Shown: positions 16,503 through 25,259, counted from the stretch's first letter. The stretch is DNA of 41,068 bases from an uncultured Verrucomicrobiota bacterium (GCA_902551155.1 CACDBG010000013.1:1-41068); one strand, 5' to 3'. Notes: a model not told the origin generated them from the sequence alone. Numbers and translations: made by a program.

Positions 16503-18244
16503 CTACGTTTTCGCTTTAATTCATTGAGTAATTTGGGTAGCGGCAGGGTGTTGATGACGTCTGACTTGGTTAGCCAACCTTTGCGTGCAATATCAGTGCC
16601 GATCCGGAGAAAGCCTGCGTGTTCGATTCGGTGAGCATCGCAGTTAATAACACATTTTACGCCCTGAGTTTTGGCATATTGCCAATGGCGCCAGTCTAAA
16701 TCCAGACGGTAGGGGTTTGCGTTTAGCTCAATCCATGTTCCGGTTTCAGCGCATGCATCTATTACGGCCAATTGATTTAGTTTTTGAGGGCCCCGCTCAA
16801 GCAGGAGTCTGCCGGAGAGATGGCCAAGCATATGGACATTTGGGTTTTCGGCCGCCTTGATCAGTCGCTTGGTGTTGTCTTTCTCATCGCTTCCGGCTAA
16901 GTGCATGCTCGCAACGACCACTTCTAGCTTGTTTAAAAGCTCATCGTCAAAATCGAGTCCCTTTTTTAAAACATCCACTTCGATCCCAGAGAGTAGCCGA
17001 AAATCAGTCCCTTCATCTTCAAGTTTTTTGTTGAGGGTTGTAATTTCTTTGATTTGTTTTTTCACCCGATCGGAGTCCAAGCCGTTGGCTTGAAAAGAAG
17101 CTTTGGAGTGATCGGTAATTGCCCAATAAGCCAAGCCTAAACCACTCATATGCGTAGTAATTTCTTCCAGAGTTTCCTTTCCATCGCTCCAGTTACTGTG
17201 GTTGTGGAGTGACCCTTTGAGGTGGGTCCATTCAACGAGTTGAGGTATATTATTATTTTCGGCCGCTTCGAATTCTCCCCGATCTTCACGTAATTCAGGG
17301 GGGACGTAAGCGAGATCAAGGGCACTAAAAATATCCTCCTCCGTTTTGCATTTCAGGCGCAGTTTTGGGTCGCGGGTTTCTTCGTTTGACTTAAAGAGTC
17401 CGTATTCATTAAGGCGTAGTCCCCGGGAAATGGCACGACTGCGCATAACTATATTATGCTCCTTGCTGCCGGTGAAATAGGCAAGGGCACTGGCAAATTC
17501 AGAATCATCGACTACCCGTAAATCCGCCTGAATGCCTCCCTCCAGTAAAACACTTGCCTTGGTATTGCCCGATGCCAGTATGCTTAAAATACCTTCCTGA
17601 GTGGTAAAGGCCTCAATGATGTTTTCACTTTTTTTTGCTGACACCAGAAAATCGATATCTCCGCTAACTTCCTTACCGCGGCGTAGACTGCCGGCAATGT
17701 CGCAACGGATTACATCTGGGTGTGAACGTAAGTCGCCTAAAATAGGTTCTGCGACCAGTAACATCTTATGGCGGTGATGATGGCTGGCGTGTTGGCGCTT
17801 GAATTCGATGCCCTCTAGAATTTTCTCCTCACTTTTTTTGCCAAACCCGTCCAATTCAGCCACTTCGCCTTTTTTGCAGGCATTTTCAAGTTGCTTGATC
17901 GTTTTGATTTTTAATTTTTCATGAACGGCTTTTACCTTTTTGGGTCCCATGCCGTTTATATCCAGCATCTCGATTAAACCTGGAGGAATGGATCCCTTGA
18001 GTTCGTCATAGTATTCAAGCTTTCCGGTTTCCACTAGTTCAGTAATTTTTTCGACTAAGGCACCTCCTATCCCCTTAATTTCACCCAAGCGCTCTTCCTT
18101 AATAAGCGTTTCCAATGGCTCGGTAAGACCTTCTAAGATCCGTGCTCCATTTACGTAGGCGCGAGTTTTGAACGGGTTTTCTCCCTTGAGTTCTAGGAAA
18201 ACTCCGATCTCCTTTAAGATTGCAGCAACCGCGTCCTTGTCCAT
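16499..18244 (-). CDS. polX: Family X DNA polymerase with PHP exonuclease domain
   Basis: A 581-aa bacterial PolX. The N-terminal 8-kDa-like helical domain starts DAVAAILKEIGVFLELKG, and helix-hairpin-helix elements (GIGGALVEKI, INGMGPKKVK, LDGFGKKSEEKI) bind DNA. The nucleotidyltransferase core has GSLRRGKEVSGDIDFLVS with the catalytic Asp pair and a third acidic residue in ADLRVVDD. The C-terminal PHP domain shows its metal motifs: LHNHSNWSDG, ITDHSK, GIEVDVL, ASMH, LGHLSGR and NCDAHR. The PHP motifs look complete, so 3'-5' exonuclease or AP-endonuclease activity is likely. It functions in gap-filling base-excision repair. Only 4 bases overlap the DEAD-box gene. Confidence 0.94.
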   Translation of the reverse strand: MDKDAVAAILKEIGVFLELKGENPFKTRAYVNGARILEGLTEPLETLIKEERLGEIKGIGGALVEKITELVETGKLEYYDELKGSIPPGLIEMLDINGMGPKKVKAVHEKLKIKTIKQLENACKKGEVAELDGFGKKSEEKILEGIEFKRQHASHHHRHKMLLVAEPILGDLRSHPDVIRCDIAGSLRRGKEVSGDIDFLVSAKKSENIIEAFTTQEGILSILASGNTKASVLLEGGIQADLRVVDDSEFASALAYFTGSKEHNIVMRSRAISRGLRLNEYGLFKSNEETRDPKLRLKCKTEEDIFSALDLAYVPPELREDRGEFEAAENNNIPQLVEWTHLKGSLHNHSNWSDGKETLEEITTHMSGLGLAYWAITDHSKASFQANGLDSDRVKKQIKEITTLNKKLEDEGTDFRLLSGIEVDVLKKGLDFDDELLNKLEVVVASMHLAGSDEKDNTKRLIKAAENPNVHMLGHLSGRLLLERGPQKLNQLAVIDACAETGTWIELNANPYRLDLDWRHWQYAKTQGVKCVINCDAHRIEHAGFLRIGTDIARKGWLTKSDVINTLPLPKLLNELKRKRS

Positions 18245-18261
18245 GCGCCTTCTTAAATGGA

Positions 18262-19347
18262 TTACTTCTGCTTTTTTGGCAATGAGGCCTTATGCGCACC
18301 GTGTTTTTCAAGGAAGGCGATGATTAGGTTGGCCCCCGGGTCATTGTGGCTGGCAAGGTTAGGCCTGATGTTGTTGTGGGTCCGGTTTTTGAGTTCGTGG
18401 ATCTCTACTCTCTTATGCTTTGCCTTTATGAGAGACTCGTACATTTTTTGATTCTGGTTTTTTCGCTCAGACGTATCGTGCTCTGCATGCATCAATAATA
18501 GGGGTGGCGCAGACCTGCTTGCGTGATGCAAAGGAGAAGCCTTGCGGTATATTTTGGGATCTTCACCCCATATCCCTTTTCTGCGTTCTGCGCCAACTTG
18601 GCTAACGTCCATGAGCCCGCTTATGGCAATGGCGCCGCGTATGTCAGTGGGTTCAATGCCTTGTTCTCTCAGAAAGGAGTGGTTCGAGGCTAGTAAAGCG
18701 GTTAAATGGCCGCCAGCAGAACCACCGGCAACAAACAAGAGATTTGGGTCACCTCCTTTGCTGGCAATATTTTTGTGTACCCATGCAAATGCCCGCGCTA
18801 CATCCTGTATTTGGGTTGGATATTTTGCGTCCGGATAAAGTCGGTAATTAACTGAAGCTACTCCGTACCCCTCTGCGACAAATCGTTTGGCTACTTCAGT
18901 GATCTTGGATTTATCGCCGCTATGCAGCCCTCCGCCATGAATCCATAAGAGAGTGCTAAAACCCTTAATCTTGGGTAGGTAGAGATCGAGCTGGTTCCAG
19001 CCTTCGGTGTCTTTGGGATCCTTGCGATAGACGATGTCATTAAAGATGCGGATATTATTAGCCTTAGGGGCTATTGGATTGATGGGGTTAGAAGGGTTCG
19101 GATTCTCTTTGGCAGACAGCTTTTTGGCTACCCGTTCAATTTCACTCTGATCAAGAAAGCCATCCTTGTTGCGGTCGGCTTGGGCAAACTTGAACTTCGC
19201 AAAACTGGCTGGCACTTCCTCACGTGAGAGTTTGCCGTCTTTATTACGGTCACGCTTTGCAAATTTTGCCGGCAGAGAGTCTGCTGATAAGGCAGAGAGG
19301 GGTAGTGCCAGCAGAATTGTCCGGGCGATCCATTTCACTGCGCTCAT
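18262..19347 (-). CDS. Exported EF-hand/alpha-beta hydrolase fusion (BD-FAE/lipase-like esterase)
   Basis: I start at the ATG at 19347 (MSAVKWIARTILLALPL), giving a signal peptide cleaved after about residue 22, rather than at the track's 19413. The mature N-terminus has two EF-hand loops, DRNKDGKLSREE and DRNKDGFLDQSE, predicted to bind calcium. After a proline/asparagine linker the hydrolase domain has the oxyanion motif HGGGLHSGDK, the nucleophile elbow GGSAGGH, the acid in HAEHDTSE and a final His in RTHNNIR. The family includes exported carbohydrate esterases and hormone-sensitive-lipase-like enzymes. It lies 17 bases downstream of the polX start and diverges from a sulfatase, so it may act on the same extracellular polymers. 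Confidence 0.87.
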   Translation of the reverse strand: MSAVKWIARTILLALPLSALSADSLPAKFAKRDRNKDGKLSREEVPASFAKFKFAQADRNKDGFLDQSEIERVAKKLSAKENPNPSNPINPIAPKANNIRIFNDIVYRKDPKDTEGWNQLDLYLPKIKGFSTLLWIHGGGLHSGDKSKITEVAKRFVAEGYGVASVNYRLYPDAKYPTQIQDVARAFAWVHKNIASKGGDPNLLFVAGGSAGGHLTALLASNHSFLREQGIEPTDIRGAIAISGLMDVSQVGAERRKGIWGEDPKIYRKASPLHHASRSAPPLLLMHAEHDTSERKNQNQKMYESLIKAKHKRVEIHELKNRTHNNIRPNLASHNDPGANLIIAFLEKHGAHKASLPKKQK

Positions 19348-19397
19348 ACTAATATAAATTAATCCGCGGTCAATATAAGGGGCGGCAATACAAATAA

Positions 19398-19414
19398 ATT
19401 GGCCACAAGCCAAT
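19398..19414. repeat. Perfect inverted repeat upstream of sulfatase
   Basis: ATTGGC-CACAA-GCCAAT, a 6-base palindromic stem with 5-base loop, lies 21 bases before the sulfatase ATG, between two divergent exported-hydrolase genes. It could be an operator shared by both, or chance. Confidence 0.3.
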
Positions 19415-19435
19415 GCTTAGCTTAATTTCAGGCCT

Positions 19436-21049
19436 ATGAAAGCGACCTTGATTATTTTACTGGCTTTGGGTTTGTGTCTTCCGTTTGTGGGAGCGGAAGT
19501 AAAGCAGCCAAATATTATCGTGATCATGGCTGATGACGCGGGCTTTTCAGACTTTGGGTGTTACGGTGGGGAGATTGAGACGCCAGCACTGGATAAATTG
19601 GCTGCCAATGGGTTGCGCTTTTCCCAATTTTATAACACCGGGCGTTGTTGTCCTTCGCGTGCGGCACTTTTAACTGGGGTATACCAACACCAGGCTGGGA
19701 TGGGGCATATGGCCAGGGATCGGGGTATTCCCAGTTATAGCGGCACTATCCTGCCTCATGTGCCTACCTTGGCTGAACGCCTGAGGAAAGGTGGATACCG
19801 CACAATGATGACCGGTAAGTGGCATTTGGGCACCGAGCCGGCGCAATCACCTGTTGCCCGCGGGTTTGATCGCTTTTATGGCACGCGTAATTTTATCGAT
19901 TCCTATTTCACGGTGCTTAAGCACTGCCCGGTCTTTCTTGATGACAAGGAAGTGCTGCCGGGTACCGAGACACCCGTAAACCATCTCTACCCTGATCAGG
20001 AATGGTACACCACTGACGTCTTTACTGATTATGCGCTGCACTTCATTGATGAATCCTTTAAAAAGTATCCTGATAAGCCTTTCTTTTTGTACGTGGCTCA
20101 TAATGCACCTCATTTTCCATTGCATGCCCGGGAAGAGGACACAAAAAAATATCGCGGAAGATTCCGGGATGTGGGTTGGGATAAACTACGCCAGAAACGT
20201 TATGAGCGGATGGTAAAAATGGGGTTAATAAAAAAAGACTGGCCGCTTTCGCCTTTGGACGTACCCAAATGGGAAACCTATGATGCGAAACTGCGTGATG
20301 AGCTGGATTTTAAAATGTCCCTCTACTCAGCCATCATTGACCGGATGGACCAGAATATTGGCCGGATTGTAGAGCGGCTGAAATCTGCTGGTCAGCTCGA
20401 TAACACGCTCTTTATGTTTATGGTTGATAACGGAGTGCCCGGTACTGGCGTGCATGATTGGCGTGGGCTCTTTGCCAAGAGTGGTAAGCATCCTGAAACG
20501 CGAGTGGATAATTACGCAGAGTGGGGGAGGCGCGGCGGTTGGTCTTCCAGTTCTGGGCGTGGTTGGGCCAACCTGAGTAATGCACCTTTTAGGATGTATA
20601 AGCGCTATACCCACGAGGGAGGGGTGGCCACGCCGTTAATTGTGCACTGGCCGGCGGGAATGAAGGCCAAGGGAGCTTTGAGGCATGCTCCCAGTCACTT
20701 GATTGATATTGCGCCTACTTGCCTCGCTGCAGCGGGGTTGGAGGGTGGGGGAATGGAGGGTGAAAGTCTAATACCCGTATTTGCTCAAGATCAAAAAAGA
20801 GCGCGTACGCTTTTTTGGGAACATGAGGGCAACCGCGCTGTGCGCAGGGGGGATTACAAACTGGTGGCGATGTACAACACCCCGTGGGAATTGTATGACA
20901 TGAGTAAGGACCGAAGTGAACTTGAGGATTTATCAAGATCTATGCCCAAGAAGACTGCAGAACTTAGAGCCGCTTGGGAATCCTGGGCCAAGCGCGTAGG
21001 AGCACTGCCATGGGATGAAGTAAACGTTAAGAAGAAAAAAAAGAATTAA
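19436..21049 (+). CDS. Secreted arylsulfatase
   Basis: A 537-aa exported type I sulfatase. The signal peptide covers residues 1-20 (IILLALGLCLPFVGA). The metal-binding start is IIVIMADDAGFSDFG; the formylglycine site is CCPSRAALLTG with Cys71 as the modified residue. MTGKWHLGTEP provides the active-site Lys/His, and MVDNGVPGTGVHDW is the late metal-binding region. The protein is longer than the sulfatase at 2423-3760 and resembles the arylsulfatase A/atsA branch with an insertion of aromatic-rich sequence (GGWSSSSGRGWANLSN). Activation needs a formylglycine-generating enzyme not seen here. It is upstream of thiD, without functional link. Confidence 0.94.
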   Translation: MKATLIILLALGLCLPFVGAEVKQPNIIVIMADDAGFSDFGCYGGEIETPALDKLAANGLRFSQFYNTGRCCPSRAALLTGVYQHQAGMGHMARDRGIPSYSGTILPHVPTLAERLRKGGYRTMMTGKWHLGTEPAQSPVARGFDRFYGTRNFIDSYFTVLKHCPVFLDDKEVLPGTETPVNHLYPDQEWYTTDVFTDYALHFIDESFKKYPDKPFFLYVAHNAPHFPLHAREEDTKKYRGRFRDVGWDKLRQKRYERMVKMGLIKKDWPLSPLDVPKWETYDAKLRDELDFKMSLYSAIIDRMDQNIGRIVERLKSAGQLDNTLFMFMVDNGVPGTGVHDWRGLFAKSGKHPETRVDNYAEWGRRGGWSSSSGRGWANLSNAPFRMYKRYTHEGGVATPLIVHWPAGMKAKGALRHAPSHLIDIAPTCLAAAGLEGGGMEGESLIPVFAQDQKRARTLFWEHEGNRAVRRGDYKLVAMYNTPWELYDMSKDRSELEDLSRSMPKKTAELRAAWESWAKRVGALPWDEVNVKKKKKN

Positions 21050-21075
21050 ATCGGTTGTGCTCGTCGGGTGATGAA

Positions 21076-21834
21076 ATGAATGTGGCATTAAGCATTGCCG
21101 GAAGTGATTCTGGAGCGGGGGCTGGTTTGCAGGCTGACCTGCGCGTATTTCAAGCAGCCGGGGTACATGGAGCCTCCGTTGTGACTGCTATTACCGCTCA
21201 AAACCCAAATAATGTGCGGTCAATTGACCCCGTCAAAGCTAAGCTGGTGCAACAACAGTTGGAGTCGGTTTTTGAAGGGTTCAAGGTAAAGGCTGCCAAA
21301 ACTGGCATGTTACTTACTGCATCTAATGTGGGAATGGTTGCTGAATGGTTTGTTGGAAAAAAAATTCCGCTCATCGTCGATCCTGTGATGGTGTCTACTA
21401 GTGGCACGGTTCTTCTAAAAACAAATGCTATCAGGTCACTACAAAAAAGACTGCTGCCCCTAGCTTCTTTGGTGACTCCTAATATTTCTGAAGCTGAGCG
21501 CCTAACAGGGTTCAAAATTAGGGAAGAGTCCGATCAACAGGCCGCCGCTCGCGCAATATATGAGGTTTATGGTTGTGCGGTATTATTGAAGGGAGGTCAT
21601 TTAAAGGGAATGAGAGCCGCAGATACCTTTTTTGACGGGAAAGAGGTGACAGTTTTATCTGTTAAGAGGGTAAAAGCAAAGCAGTTGCCCGGAACCGGTT
21701 GTTATTATTCTGCTCGGATTACTGCTGAATTGGCAAAGGACAAAAATCTTTTAAGGGCCATTCGCGCAGCAAAAAAGTCCATAACTGCAGCGATTAATCG
21801 TCCGCGGAGCGTAGGGCGCCAATCTATTCTTTAA
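21076..21834 (+). CDS. thiD: Hydroxymethylpyrimidine (phosphate) kinase
   Basis: Phosphorylates HMP and HMP-P for thiamine diphosphate synthesis. I use the ATG at 21076 (MNVALSIAGSDSGAGAG), since the track's TTG start overlaps the sulfatase tail and adds no homologous residues; the result is 252 aa. Family motifs are IAGSDSGAGAGLQADL at the N-terminus, VTAITAQN, KTGML, DPVMVSTSG, TPNISEAERLTG, LLKGGH and the catalytic LPGTGC loop. After the catalytic Cys the usual small residues are replaced by YYSA, a mild oddity. No other thiamine genes are next to it. Confidence 0.92.
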   Translation: MNVALSIAGSDSGAGAGLQADLRVFQAAGVHGASVVTAITAQNPNNVRSIDPVKAKLVQQQLESVFEGFKVKAAKTGMLLTASNVGMVAEWFVGKKIPLIVDPVMVSTSGTVLLKTNAIRSLQKRLLPLASLVTPNISEAERLTGFKIREESDQQAAARAIYEVYGCAVLLKGGHLKGMRAADTFFDGKEVTVLSVKRVKAKQLPGTGCYYSARITAELAKDKNLLRAIRAAKKSITAAINRPRSVGRQSIL

Positions 21835-21858
21835 TCCGTCTCGACCTCGATAGGGTTT

Positions 21859-22785
21859 TTGCACAAAATCTTTGCCGTGCGAATTGGTCTAATCTTCAAT
21901 CCGAGTGCCAAAGGCGATAAGGCCCGGCATCTGCAAAAGCAGCTTGATGAGATTCAGAGCGAATGCACTTTGCTGCCCACAGAAGGGCCCGGTCATGCGG
22001 AGGATCTTGCCGAGCAGGCGGTTAAGGACGGAATTGATCTCATTGTGGCCGGTGGAGGCGACGGCACCGTTCAGGAAGTTTCCAACGGAATTGTTCGGCA
22101 TCCAGATGCGTTGAAACGAGTTAAGATGAGTGTGCTACCTTTGGGTACAGTAAATGTAATGGCCCGTGAGTTGAATATACCTCTGGATTTTGGATCAGCT
22201 TGGCGTGTTATCTGTAGGGGGTACTCTGAACATATCGATTTGCCCTGGATGGAATTTCAGGTAGAAGGGAAAACCACAAAGCGGTGTTTTCCCGCTCTGG
22301 CGGGAGCAGGTATGGATGCTCGGGCTTGTGAGCAAGTGGAGTGGGAAACAAAAAAACGTTCAGGGCAATTGGCTTATCTCCTGGCGGGGTTTCAAACATT
22401 AAGGGAAGAGCTGCCTGCCTTTTCAGTTAAGACGCCGGAGAAAACGATCGAGCGGGCCGATCTGGTGATGTTCGGTAATGGACATATGTATGGTGGTCCA
22501 TTTGATATTTTTCCTCATGCCGATCTTCAGGACGGAAAGGTGGATGCTATTGTGGCAGAAAGGGTGCAAGCCTGGCGTTTGGGTGAATATGCTCAGGCGG
22601 TGTTGACCGGGAACCTGCCGGCTCTTTCGGGAGTGCATTATTTGCAAAGTTCTAGCTACGAGCTAACCGTTTTGGATGATCAACGGGTGCCGGTGCAGCT
22701 AGATGGGGATACCATGGGGCAATTGCCCGGGAAAGTAACTGTGCAAAAGCAGGCCTTAGAAATGGTGATGGGAAAGCAGGAATAG
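21859..22785 (+). CDS. Diacylglycerol/lipid kinase (YegS/DgkB-like)
   Basis: A 300-aa cytoplasmic lipid kinase of the DAGK catalytic family. Motifs are IGLIFNPSAKG, the nucleotide-binding VAGGGDGTVQEVSNGI, PLGTVNVMAREL, AGAGMDARACEQVE and MFGNGHMYGG, then the C-terminal VDAIVAERV beta domain. It probably phosphorylates diacylglycerol, ceramide or another membrane lipid. The track starts at a TTG at 21859; a GTG at 21877 (MRIGLIFNP) is equally plausible and better matches the family's N-terminus. No ribosome binding site decides this. It lies 24 bases downstream of thiD. Confidence 0.87.
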   Translation: MHKIFAVRIGLIFNPSAKGDKARHLQKQLDEIQSECTLLPTEGPGHAEDLAEQAVKDGIDLIVAGGGDGTVQEVSNGIVRHPDALKRVKMSVLPLGTVNVMARELNIPLDFGSAWRVICRGYSEHIDLPWMEFQVEGKTTKRCFPALAGAGMDARACEQVEWETKKRSGQLAYLLAGFQTLREELPAFSVKTPEKTIERADLVMFGNGHMYGGPFDIFPHADLQDGKVDAIVAERVQAWRLGEYAQAVLTGNLPALSGVHYLQSSSYELTVLDDQRVPVQLDGDTMGQLPGKVTVQKQALEMVMGKQE

Positions 22786-22892
22786 CCGGCAAACCAACCA
22801 AAAACAGGTCTTGCATTATACTGCCATCTTGTTAAATTCCCGCCCCTTTTCACCGATTATGGCTGATAAAGGCTTGTTCGGTAATTTTTGTA

Positions 22893-23153
22893 ATGGCAGT
22901 AAAGTTGAGATTAAAACGAGTTGGAGCCCGAAACACACCGGTCTACCGTATTGTGGCCACTGATGGGCGAGCTAAGCGTGATGGCAGACCCAAAGAGGAA
23001 TTGGGAACCTATGAGCCCCTTGCCTCGGTTGAGCCAAATTTTTCGATCAACTTGGAACGTGCCGAATACTGGTTGAGCGTCGGTGCTCAGCCCAGCGATA
23101 CCGTTCGCAGCTTTATTCGCAAGGCGCGTCGCGCGGCTAAAGCTTCAGCTTAA
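22893..23153 (+). CDS. rpsP: 30S ribosomal protein S16
   Basis: The 86-aa S16 begins MAVKLRLKRVGARNTPVYRIV, with the family's basic N-terminal strand and TDGRAKRDGR, YEP and a C-terminal VGAQPSDTVRSF motif. It binds 16S rRNA and helps 30S assembly. It opens the conserved rpsP-khpA-trmD-rplS operon. No Shine-Dalgarno is visible before the ATG; upstream 22786-22892 holds TTGCAT with a TTAAAT 15 bases later, a weak promoter candidate. Confidence 0.96.
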   Translation: MAVKLRLKRVGARNTPVYRIVATDGRAKRDGRPKEELGTYEPLASVEPNFSINLERAEYWLSVGAQPSDTVRSFIRKARRAAKASA

Positions 23154-23174
23154 ACAAGTATACTTAAATTTGTT

Positions 23175-23414
23175 ATGCAGGAATTTGTCGAATATGTGGT
23201 CAAAGGGTTGGTCGATGAGCCTGACTCAGTAACTGTTACACCCGTCGAAAATGACGGAACCACAGTGTATGAGCTGCGGATGGATCCGGATGACGTGGCA
23301 AAAGTGATTGGCCGAAGAGGTGTGTGTATTAACGCTATTCGTTCTCTTTTACAGGCTGGTGCTGCTAAGAAGGGTATGCGCTGCGGTCTAGAGATCATAG
23401 AGGACGAGGACTAA
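23175..23414 (+). CDS. khpA: KH-domain RNA-binding protein KhpA
   Basis: A 79-aa single KH-domain protein. The GxxG loop reads VIGRRGVC near residues 45-52, followed by the [10 protein letters not shown] helix. It sits between rpsP and trmD, the classic location of KhpA (YlqC), which binds RNA with KhpB/EloR. It begins 21 bases after rpsP. Confidence 0.93.
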   Translation: MQEFVEYVVKGLVDEPDSVTVTPVENDGTTVYELRMDPDDVAKVIGRRGVCINAIRSLLQAGAAKKGMRCGLEIIEDED

Positions 23415-23421
23415 ATTTTTA

Positions 23422-23442
23422 TCACGCGCTAAAAACGCGTGA
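23422..23442 (+). promoter_or_regulatory. Perfect RNA hairpin just upstream of trmD
   Basis: TCACGCG-CTAAAAA-CGCGTGA is a perfect 7-bp stem with a 7-base A-rich loop. It ends 10 bases before the trmD ATG, where a ribosome binding site would be expected. There is no T-tract, so it is not an intrinsic terminator. It may control the lower expression of TrmD relative to the ribosomal proteins; this is inferred. Confidence 0.55.
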
Positions 23443-23452
23443 CCCGCCAGAG

Positions 23453-24148
23453 ATGAAGGTGGACGTGCTTACGCTGTTTCCCGGAATGTTCGCGGGAGCG
23501 ATGGATGAGAGTATTCTGCGACGCGCGCAGGAAAAACGACGGCTTGAGCTGACGATACGCAATTTACGGGATTGGACCCATGATCGGCACCGCACTGTGG
23601 ATGATGAGCCTTATGGTGGTGGGCCGGGTATGGTTCTCAAACCTGAACCGATCTTTGAAGCAATTGAGGAATTGGCTGGTGATACCACTCAGGTGGTTAT
23701 GCTTAGTCCGCAGGGACAGCCGTTCCGGCAATCGAAAGCCAGAGAGCTGGCCGGCCATGAGCATTTACTGATGCTTTGCGGGGCTTATGAGGGCTTTGAT
23801 GAGCGTGTGCGCTCTTTGGTGAATCATGAGTTGAGTATTGGTGATTACGTTCTGACCAACGGGGCGTTGCCTGCCATGGTTGTCATAGATGCGGTAACGA
23901 GACTTTTGCCGGGGGTTTTGGGTGATGATTCAAGTAGTGCTGAGGAAAGTTTCAGCGAAAATCTGCTGGAATATCCGCAGTACACACGGCCGGCGGACTT
24001 TCGGGGCATGAAAGTTCCTGAGGTTTTGTTAAGTGGTGATCACGGTGCAGTGGAAGAATGGCGGCAGGAACAAGCTGTTGAGCGAACTGCTCAACGCCGG
24101 CCGGATTTGTTGAAAGAAAGAAAAGAAAATTTAAAAGAAGGACAATAA
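23453..24148 (+). CDS. trmD: tRNA (guanine37-N1)-methyltransferase
   Basis: Methylates G37 of tRNAs with a G36-G37 pair, preventing +1 frameshifts. The 231-aa SPOUT enzyme shows [11 protein letters not shown], the conserved [27 protein letters not shown], the SAM-knot [21 protein letters not shown] and [24 protein letters not shown] basic C-terminal tail contacts tRNA. The ATG is preceded by a hairpin instead of a ribosome binding site. The stop is 1 base from the rplS ATG region. Confidence 0.97.
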   Translation: MKVDVLTLFPGMFAGAMDESILRRAQEKRRLELTIRNLRDWTHDRHRTVDDEPYGGGPGMVLKPEPIFEAIEELAGDTTQVVMLSPQGQPFRQSKARELAGHEHLLMLCGAYEGFDERVRSLVNHELSIGDYVLTNGALPAMVVIDAVTRLLPGVLGDDSSSAEESFSENLLEYPQYTRPADFRGMKVPEVLLSGDHGAVEEWRQEQAVERTAQRRPDLLKERKENLKEGQ

Positions 24149-24149
24149 A

Positions 24150-24533
24150 ATGAGTCAGGCATTGTTTGATAAAATTGAAGCAGAACAACTCCGTGCCGAG
24201 CCGCTAAGGTTCAAGGCAGGGGACCTTGTTAAGGTGCACACCGCAGTAAAGGAAGGTGGCAAGGAGCGCACTCAGGTGTTTCAAGGTATTGTATTGGGGA
24301 TTCGTGGGCGTGGTCTCAATGCAACCTTTACGGTGCGTCGCATCAGTTATGGAGAAGGTGTGGAGAAAGTTTTTCCTGTGAATAGCCCTAATGTACAGAA
24401 GGTTGAAGTGGAGCGGGCCGGCAAGGTGCGTCGCGCCAAATTAAACTATCTGCGCAAACGTATTGGTAAGCGAGCTACTCTGGTGCCTGAAGATAAGGGC
24501 CGGACTTCGGAGGACGTAGAGCCTATTCGCTAA
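24150..24533 (+). CDS. rplS: 50S ribosomal protein L19
   Basis: The 127-aa L19 lies at the 30S-50S interface. It shows FKAGDLVKVHTAVKEGGKERTQVFQGIV, FTVRRISYGEGVEKVFPVNSPNV and KLNYLRKRIGKRA, all family hallmarks. An AAGGA lies 9 bases before the ATG, one of the stronger ribosome binding sites of the window, in contrast to trmD. A strong terminator follows. Confidence 0.97.
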   Translation: MSQALFDKIEAEQLRAEPLRFKAGDLVKVHTAVKEGGKERTQVFQGIVLGIRGRGLNATFTVRRISYGEGVEKVFPVNSPNVQKVEVERAGKVRRAKLNYLRKRIGKRATLVPEDKGRTSEDVEPIR

Positions 24534-24556
24534 AAAGATAGAATATTTATTTAGCT

Positions 24557-24586
24557 CGCGAGGCCCTTAAGCCTCGCGTTTTTTTT
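24557..24586 (+). terminator. Strong rho-independent terminator after rplS
   Basis: CGCGAGGC and GCCTCGCG form a perfect 8-bp stem with a short CCTTAA loop and are followed by eight T. It lies 24 bases past the rplS stop, before rnhB on the same strand, so rnhB must depend on read-through or its own promoter. Confidence 0.92.
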
Positions 24587-24617
24587 GTACCACAGGCAGA
24601 ACAGGGTTGTGCCGACA

Positions 24618-25259
24618 ATGGATCGTTTCGAATTTGAGCGGGAGCATTACACCGGTGAATATAAGCGCTTGGCCGGTGTTGATGAAGCCGGGCGTGGGCC
24701 ATTGGCGGGGCCCGTTGTGGCTGCAGCGGTGGTTTTGCCATCTAATTGGTATACAAACGGGGTCCCTGAGAGTTTGGCTAAACTGGATGATTCCAAACGT
24801 CTTACCGAGAAAGTACGAGAGGAGCTTTACAAAATCATTCGCTCAAATGCCGACATTGATAAAGGCATTGCGGTAATTGATAATGAAGTAATCGATGAGG
24901 TGAACATTTTGCAGGCGACTTACCGCGCAATGAATGAGGCTTTGGGCGAATTATCTAAACCTGCAACCTACGCCTTGGTTGACGGCCGGCCGGTTCCCTC
25001 GTTAAGCCTGCCACACAGTGCCATTGTAAAAGGAGACAGTAAGAGTTATTCGATTGGTGCAGCCAGTATATTGGCCAAAGTGACCCGGGACAGGTTGATG
25101 GTTGAATATGATCAAAAATACCCGGAATACGGTTTTGCGGCCCATAAAGGATACGGAACTCAGGCGCACTTAGCGGCAATCAATAAGCAGGGGGCGTGTC
25201 CCATTCATCGAATGAGTTTTGCTCCATTGAGTAATATGCAGGGTGAATTATTCAGTTAA
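24618..25259 (+). CDS. rnhB: Ribonuclease HII
   Basis: Cleaves the RNA strand of RNA/DNA hybrids and single ribonucleotides in DNA. I use the ATG at 24618 (MDRFEFEREH), since the track's TTG at 24585 lies in the T-tract of the terminator. The protein is 213 aa. LAGVDEAGRGPLAGPVVAAAVVL holds the catalytic Asp-Glu, LDDSKRLTEKVRE follows, and KGDSKSYSIGAASILAKVTRDR is the late active-site helix. YPEYGFAAHKGYGT is also typical. It begins the rnhB-yraN-mutM group. Confidence 0.95.
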   Translation: MDRFEFEREHYTGEYKRLAGVDEAGRGPLAGPVVAAAVVLPSNWYTNGVPESLAKLDDSKRLTEKVREELYKIIRSNADIDKGIAVIDNEVIDEVNILQATYRAMNEALGELSKPATYALVDGRPVPSLSLPHSAIVKGDSKSYSIGAASILAKVTRDRLMVEYDQKYPEYGFAAHKGYGTQAHLAAINKQGACPIHRMSFAPLSNMQGELFS

